From positions 162,746,216 to 162,810,215 of the forward strand of contig NC_080673.1 of assembly GCF_030445035.2 (NCBI RefSeq): DNA of 64,000 nt, written 5' to 3'. A program made the translations under genes and the position numbers. Below are positions 61,740-64,000 of the stretch, piece by piece. The notes below the pieces were generated by a model. That model saw only the letters and a list, made by a program, of their open reading frames with translations. It made no database searches and was not told the origin of the DNA. Positions within the stretch are counted from its first letter, which is position 1. Every line of letters starts with the position of its first letter. The stretch is from Dasypus novemcinctus. Lineage: Eukaryota > Chordata > Mammalia > Cingulata > Dasypodidae.

Positions 61740-62410
61740 TATCTGTTTTAGATGAAGAAAATTGCCAGAGAGAGTCATGGAGAAAGGAGAACCTTATAGG
61801 AGCCATTTGGCAAGCTGAAGATACAGAAGACACAGATACAATGAAGCACACAGCTACAGCCTCTTCAAAAAATAAAATAAAATAAAGGCCACCATCCTTT
61901 CAGTGATAGCCTTAGTGAAAGCAAACATAATGCCAAATATCTGGTCAGTTTTCGTAGGATTTGTAAGGTAGACATGCTGAAACAATAGGCTCAGTCTTTA
62001 ATGGTTCATCAGTGAAAACCACAAGCTAACTTTCGCAGAGAAACCACTACAGGAAAAAGGAGTATAAACATTCATTTAATAATACACTTAAAGGAATGTG
62101 TCAAGTAAAAATGGGGAAAATTGTAGCTGAGGGAGAAGCAGCAAAAGGCAAAGCACCTGAAAGCAGAGCAGTGTTGTTCCTGAGGAAGAGCAAACAGCTG
62201 ACCTCACTAAATTGAAGCAAGAAAATAGCACTGGAATTGATAGAGGAGGAACACCCTGCAGAAACTGCAGAAAGCCAAGGGAAGGTGAAAAACGAAGACT
62301 TATTTTGATGACAAGGAGGAGAGCAAGCAGGAAGGGGTCATCAGTTGGCAGAGGAAGGAATAGTGATAGGACATTTGATCAGAGAATAATAGTGCAATGG
62401 TGGTGAAGAC
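61740..62410 (+). other. Coding-like stretch of unknown origin
   Basis: Purine-rich sequence with several consecutive readable frames, for example 62212-62406 (MKQENSTGIDRGGTPCRNCRKPREG...) and a lysine/glutamate-rich frame near 62100-62310. No domain is recognisable. It may be a decayed retrocopy of a host mRNA or simply A/G-rich DNA. A (aaaat)n run lies at about 61868-61888. Confidence 0.2.
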
Positions 62411-62526
62411 ATTGCAACTCCCATACCAAAAGATTAGGCAAAATAATACATTTTGCCTTGTTCTGCATGTTCTGAATATATTACAAAACTTAAATTCTTT
62501 TTTTTTTTTTTTTTGAGAAAACAAAT

Positions 62527-62735
62527 AAAAGAAGACTTGCAGTAGTGCTGACCAATAGAACTTTCTGCAATGATGGAAATGTTTTATATCTGCACCATAC
62601 AAGATGGTCACCAGTAATCACATGTATCTCTTGAGGACTTGAAATGTTGGCTGGTATGACTAAGAAATTAAAAAATGTCTAGTATCATTTATTTCAATTA
62701 ATAACAATTTTAATTTAAATAGCCAAATAATAGAG
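62527..62735 (+). mobile_element. MER5A-like hAT DNA transposon
   Basis: 'ctgaccaatagaactttctg', 'gatggaaatgttttatatct', 'acttgaaatgttggctggta' and the closing 'taatttaaatagccaaataa' follow MER5A in order. It is non-autonomous and lacks a transposase. A T-run lies just before at about 62497-62513. Confidence 0.75.
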
Positions 62736-62744
62736 CACTATGAA

Positions 62745-62885
62745 ACTTTTTGGGGATAATCTAAGCATTCTTGATTGTGATGATGGATATAGGAGAGTGT
62801 ATATTTTTCATGAGTCATCAAAGTGCACACTTAGAATGGCTATATTTTATTACGATAACTCAATAAAGTTGATAAAAAATTTAAA
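62745..62885 (+). mobile_element. LINE-1 3'UTR tip
   Basis: 'attgtgatgatggatatagg' ... 'catcaaagtgcacacttaga' ... 'ttacgataactcaataaagt' is the usual end of old LINE-1 copies. Confidence 0.6.
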
Positions 62886-64000
62886 TAGGCACAAGCTTCT
62901 TGTAGCTTCCGTATTGAGCAGTGCAAATCTAGAGTGACTTGCTATGTCATCACAGAGGTGGGAGAATTCCTAACATCTGAGCAATCATTTACACTACACA
63001 ATATGCTTGCTTATGGAAATATTATCTCAATATTACAATATCATTTGGCGCTTTCATAAATCTTGACTCCCTGAGCATGCTTTTTTTGTTACACATGCAA
63101 AATTGACTCTTACAAAGAAGGAGTTTATTAAGTTTTGTTTGATAAATTGTTGCTGCTAACAAGGCATTTATTGATATAAATGAATTAGGGCTGGGGAAGT
63201 ACTGTTTCTCTCTATTCTTACCCAGACTTAGTCATTTTCGGAAAGACCAACTTAAAGAGCTGAGAAATGGAAATCTTGGTATTACTCCTTTTAAGTTATT
63301 TTCCCCTCTTTAAGTGGTTAAATCTATTCCATTAAAAGAAATGGGTTAGAATTTGGGGAGGAGGGAGAGAAGTTCAGGAATGGGAATATACACTGAAGCA
63401 TGACCTTGTCTAGAATGCAAAAGCCTACCAGAAGTATATGTGTCACACAAAACACAATTCATAAAATATTCATCTAAACCCCCTATTTTCCAAAAATCAC
63501 TTTTGTGTATCAATATCAGTTAAATCAATCAGTGCCAATTACCATCAATATCAATGAATACCTATTACTACAGTGAAAGGTTGAAATGAGTGGGTCACAA
63601 GGAGTTTTACCATGCATTAGAAATTTGAAATTATAGTGGGGGGATAACCTGAGTAACTGTGGTGAACTTTTATTTTACCTGTGTACCTTAAAAGCAATAC
63701 AAAATTAAAAAAGCAAAAAGCAAATCCCATATACTCTATATAATCTATTGATCTCACCATTGCCAAAAGAAAGGATATTTTAACTATGCCCTCCCAAGAG
63801 CAGAAAGAAACTGCTTTCAATAAAATGATAAAAAGGGAAAATTAAGTAAATTTAGTTCTATGAAAAATGTACTATTGTATCCTTATGTTACTTATTTCTC
63901 TACAGTTGATGAAAATTTTATAATGACCTGACAGATCTACAGAAAAGTATTTGGGAAGCTCTGTTCATACTGTGATGAGTCCAGAAGGGACAATCAGATC
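62886..64000. other. Unique non-coding DNA
   Basis: AT-rich; no gene or repeat recognised. Confidence 0.35.

Noticed and set aside
1-64000. Host protein-coding exons, operons or bacterial signals
   Set aside because: No exon with flanking splice signals and recognisable protein was found. The sequence is clearly eukaryotic repeat-rich DNA.

Overview
This is a stretch of mammalian nuclear DNA, almost certainly from a xenarthran and most likely an armadillo (Dasypus). The main reason is five copies of a tRNA-derived SINE of the type found in armadillos (A- and B-box head, roughly 400 bp body, A-rich tail). MIR, L2, MER5A and old LINE-1 pieces show a placental mammal. I recognise no host exon, so the window is probably intergenic or deep intronic. 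Essentially everything coding-like belongs to transposable elements.

Region by region: a LINE 3' end lies at 285-790. A nearly full-length 8.1-kb LINE-1 on the minus strand follows at 1395-9480, with target-site duplications, broken ORF1 and ORF2, and a 5' region built of about 110-bp tandem monomers and two about 390-bp units. From 9.5 to 20.7 kb there is mostly unique AT-rich DNA with two LINE fragments, one SINE and one MIR. Between 20.7 and 33.3 kb is a three-level nest: a MaLR-like LTR was hit near its 3' end by a plus-strand class II endogenous retrovirus (21124-33293), and that was hit by a minus-strand provirus (23895-32764). From 33.3 to 64 kb come more MaLR-like LTRs, SINEs, an old plus-strand LINE-1 (about 40.95-44.87 kb), a minus-strand LINE-1 carrying a SINE (54.96-56.49 kb), a cluster of MaLR-like LTRs (57.2-60.0 kb, including an LTR inside an LTR of its own family), and MER5A.

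The centrepiece is the minus-strand provirus. It has 454-458-bp LTRs, a tRNA-Lys-type primer-binding site, a polypurine tract and a 6-bp target duplication (GTTATG/GTTACG). Its gag, dUTPase-protease and pol are betaretrovirus-like and are each broken by stops or frameshifts. Its env is a single uninterrupted 599-codon frame of gammaretroviral (type D / RD114-like) architecture: basic cleavage site, fusion peptide, immunosuppressive-type segment, CX6CC, one membrane anchor. Just after the env stop, in another frame, lies a second env-like membrane anchor and tail, which looks like a relic of an earlier env. From memory, a chimeric endogenous betaretrovirus with an ASCT2-using gamma-type env (dasy-env1.1) has been described in the nine-banded armadillo. 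This locus looks like that family, but the sequence alone does not say whether it is the same copy. Its LTRs differ at about 31 sites, which would fit an older relative.
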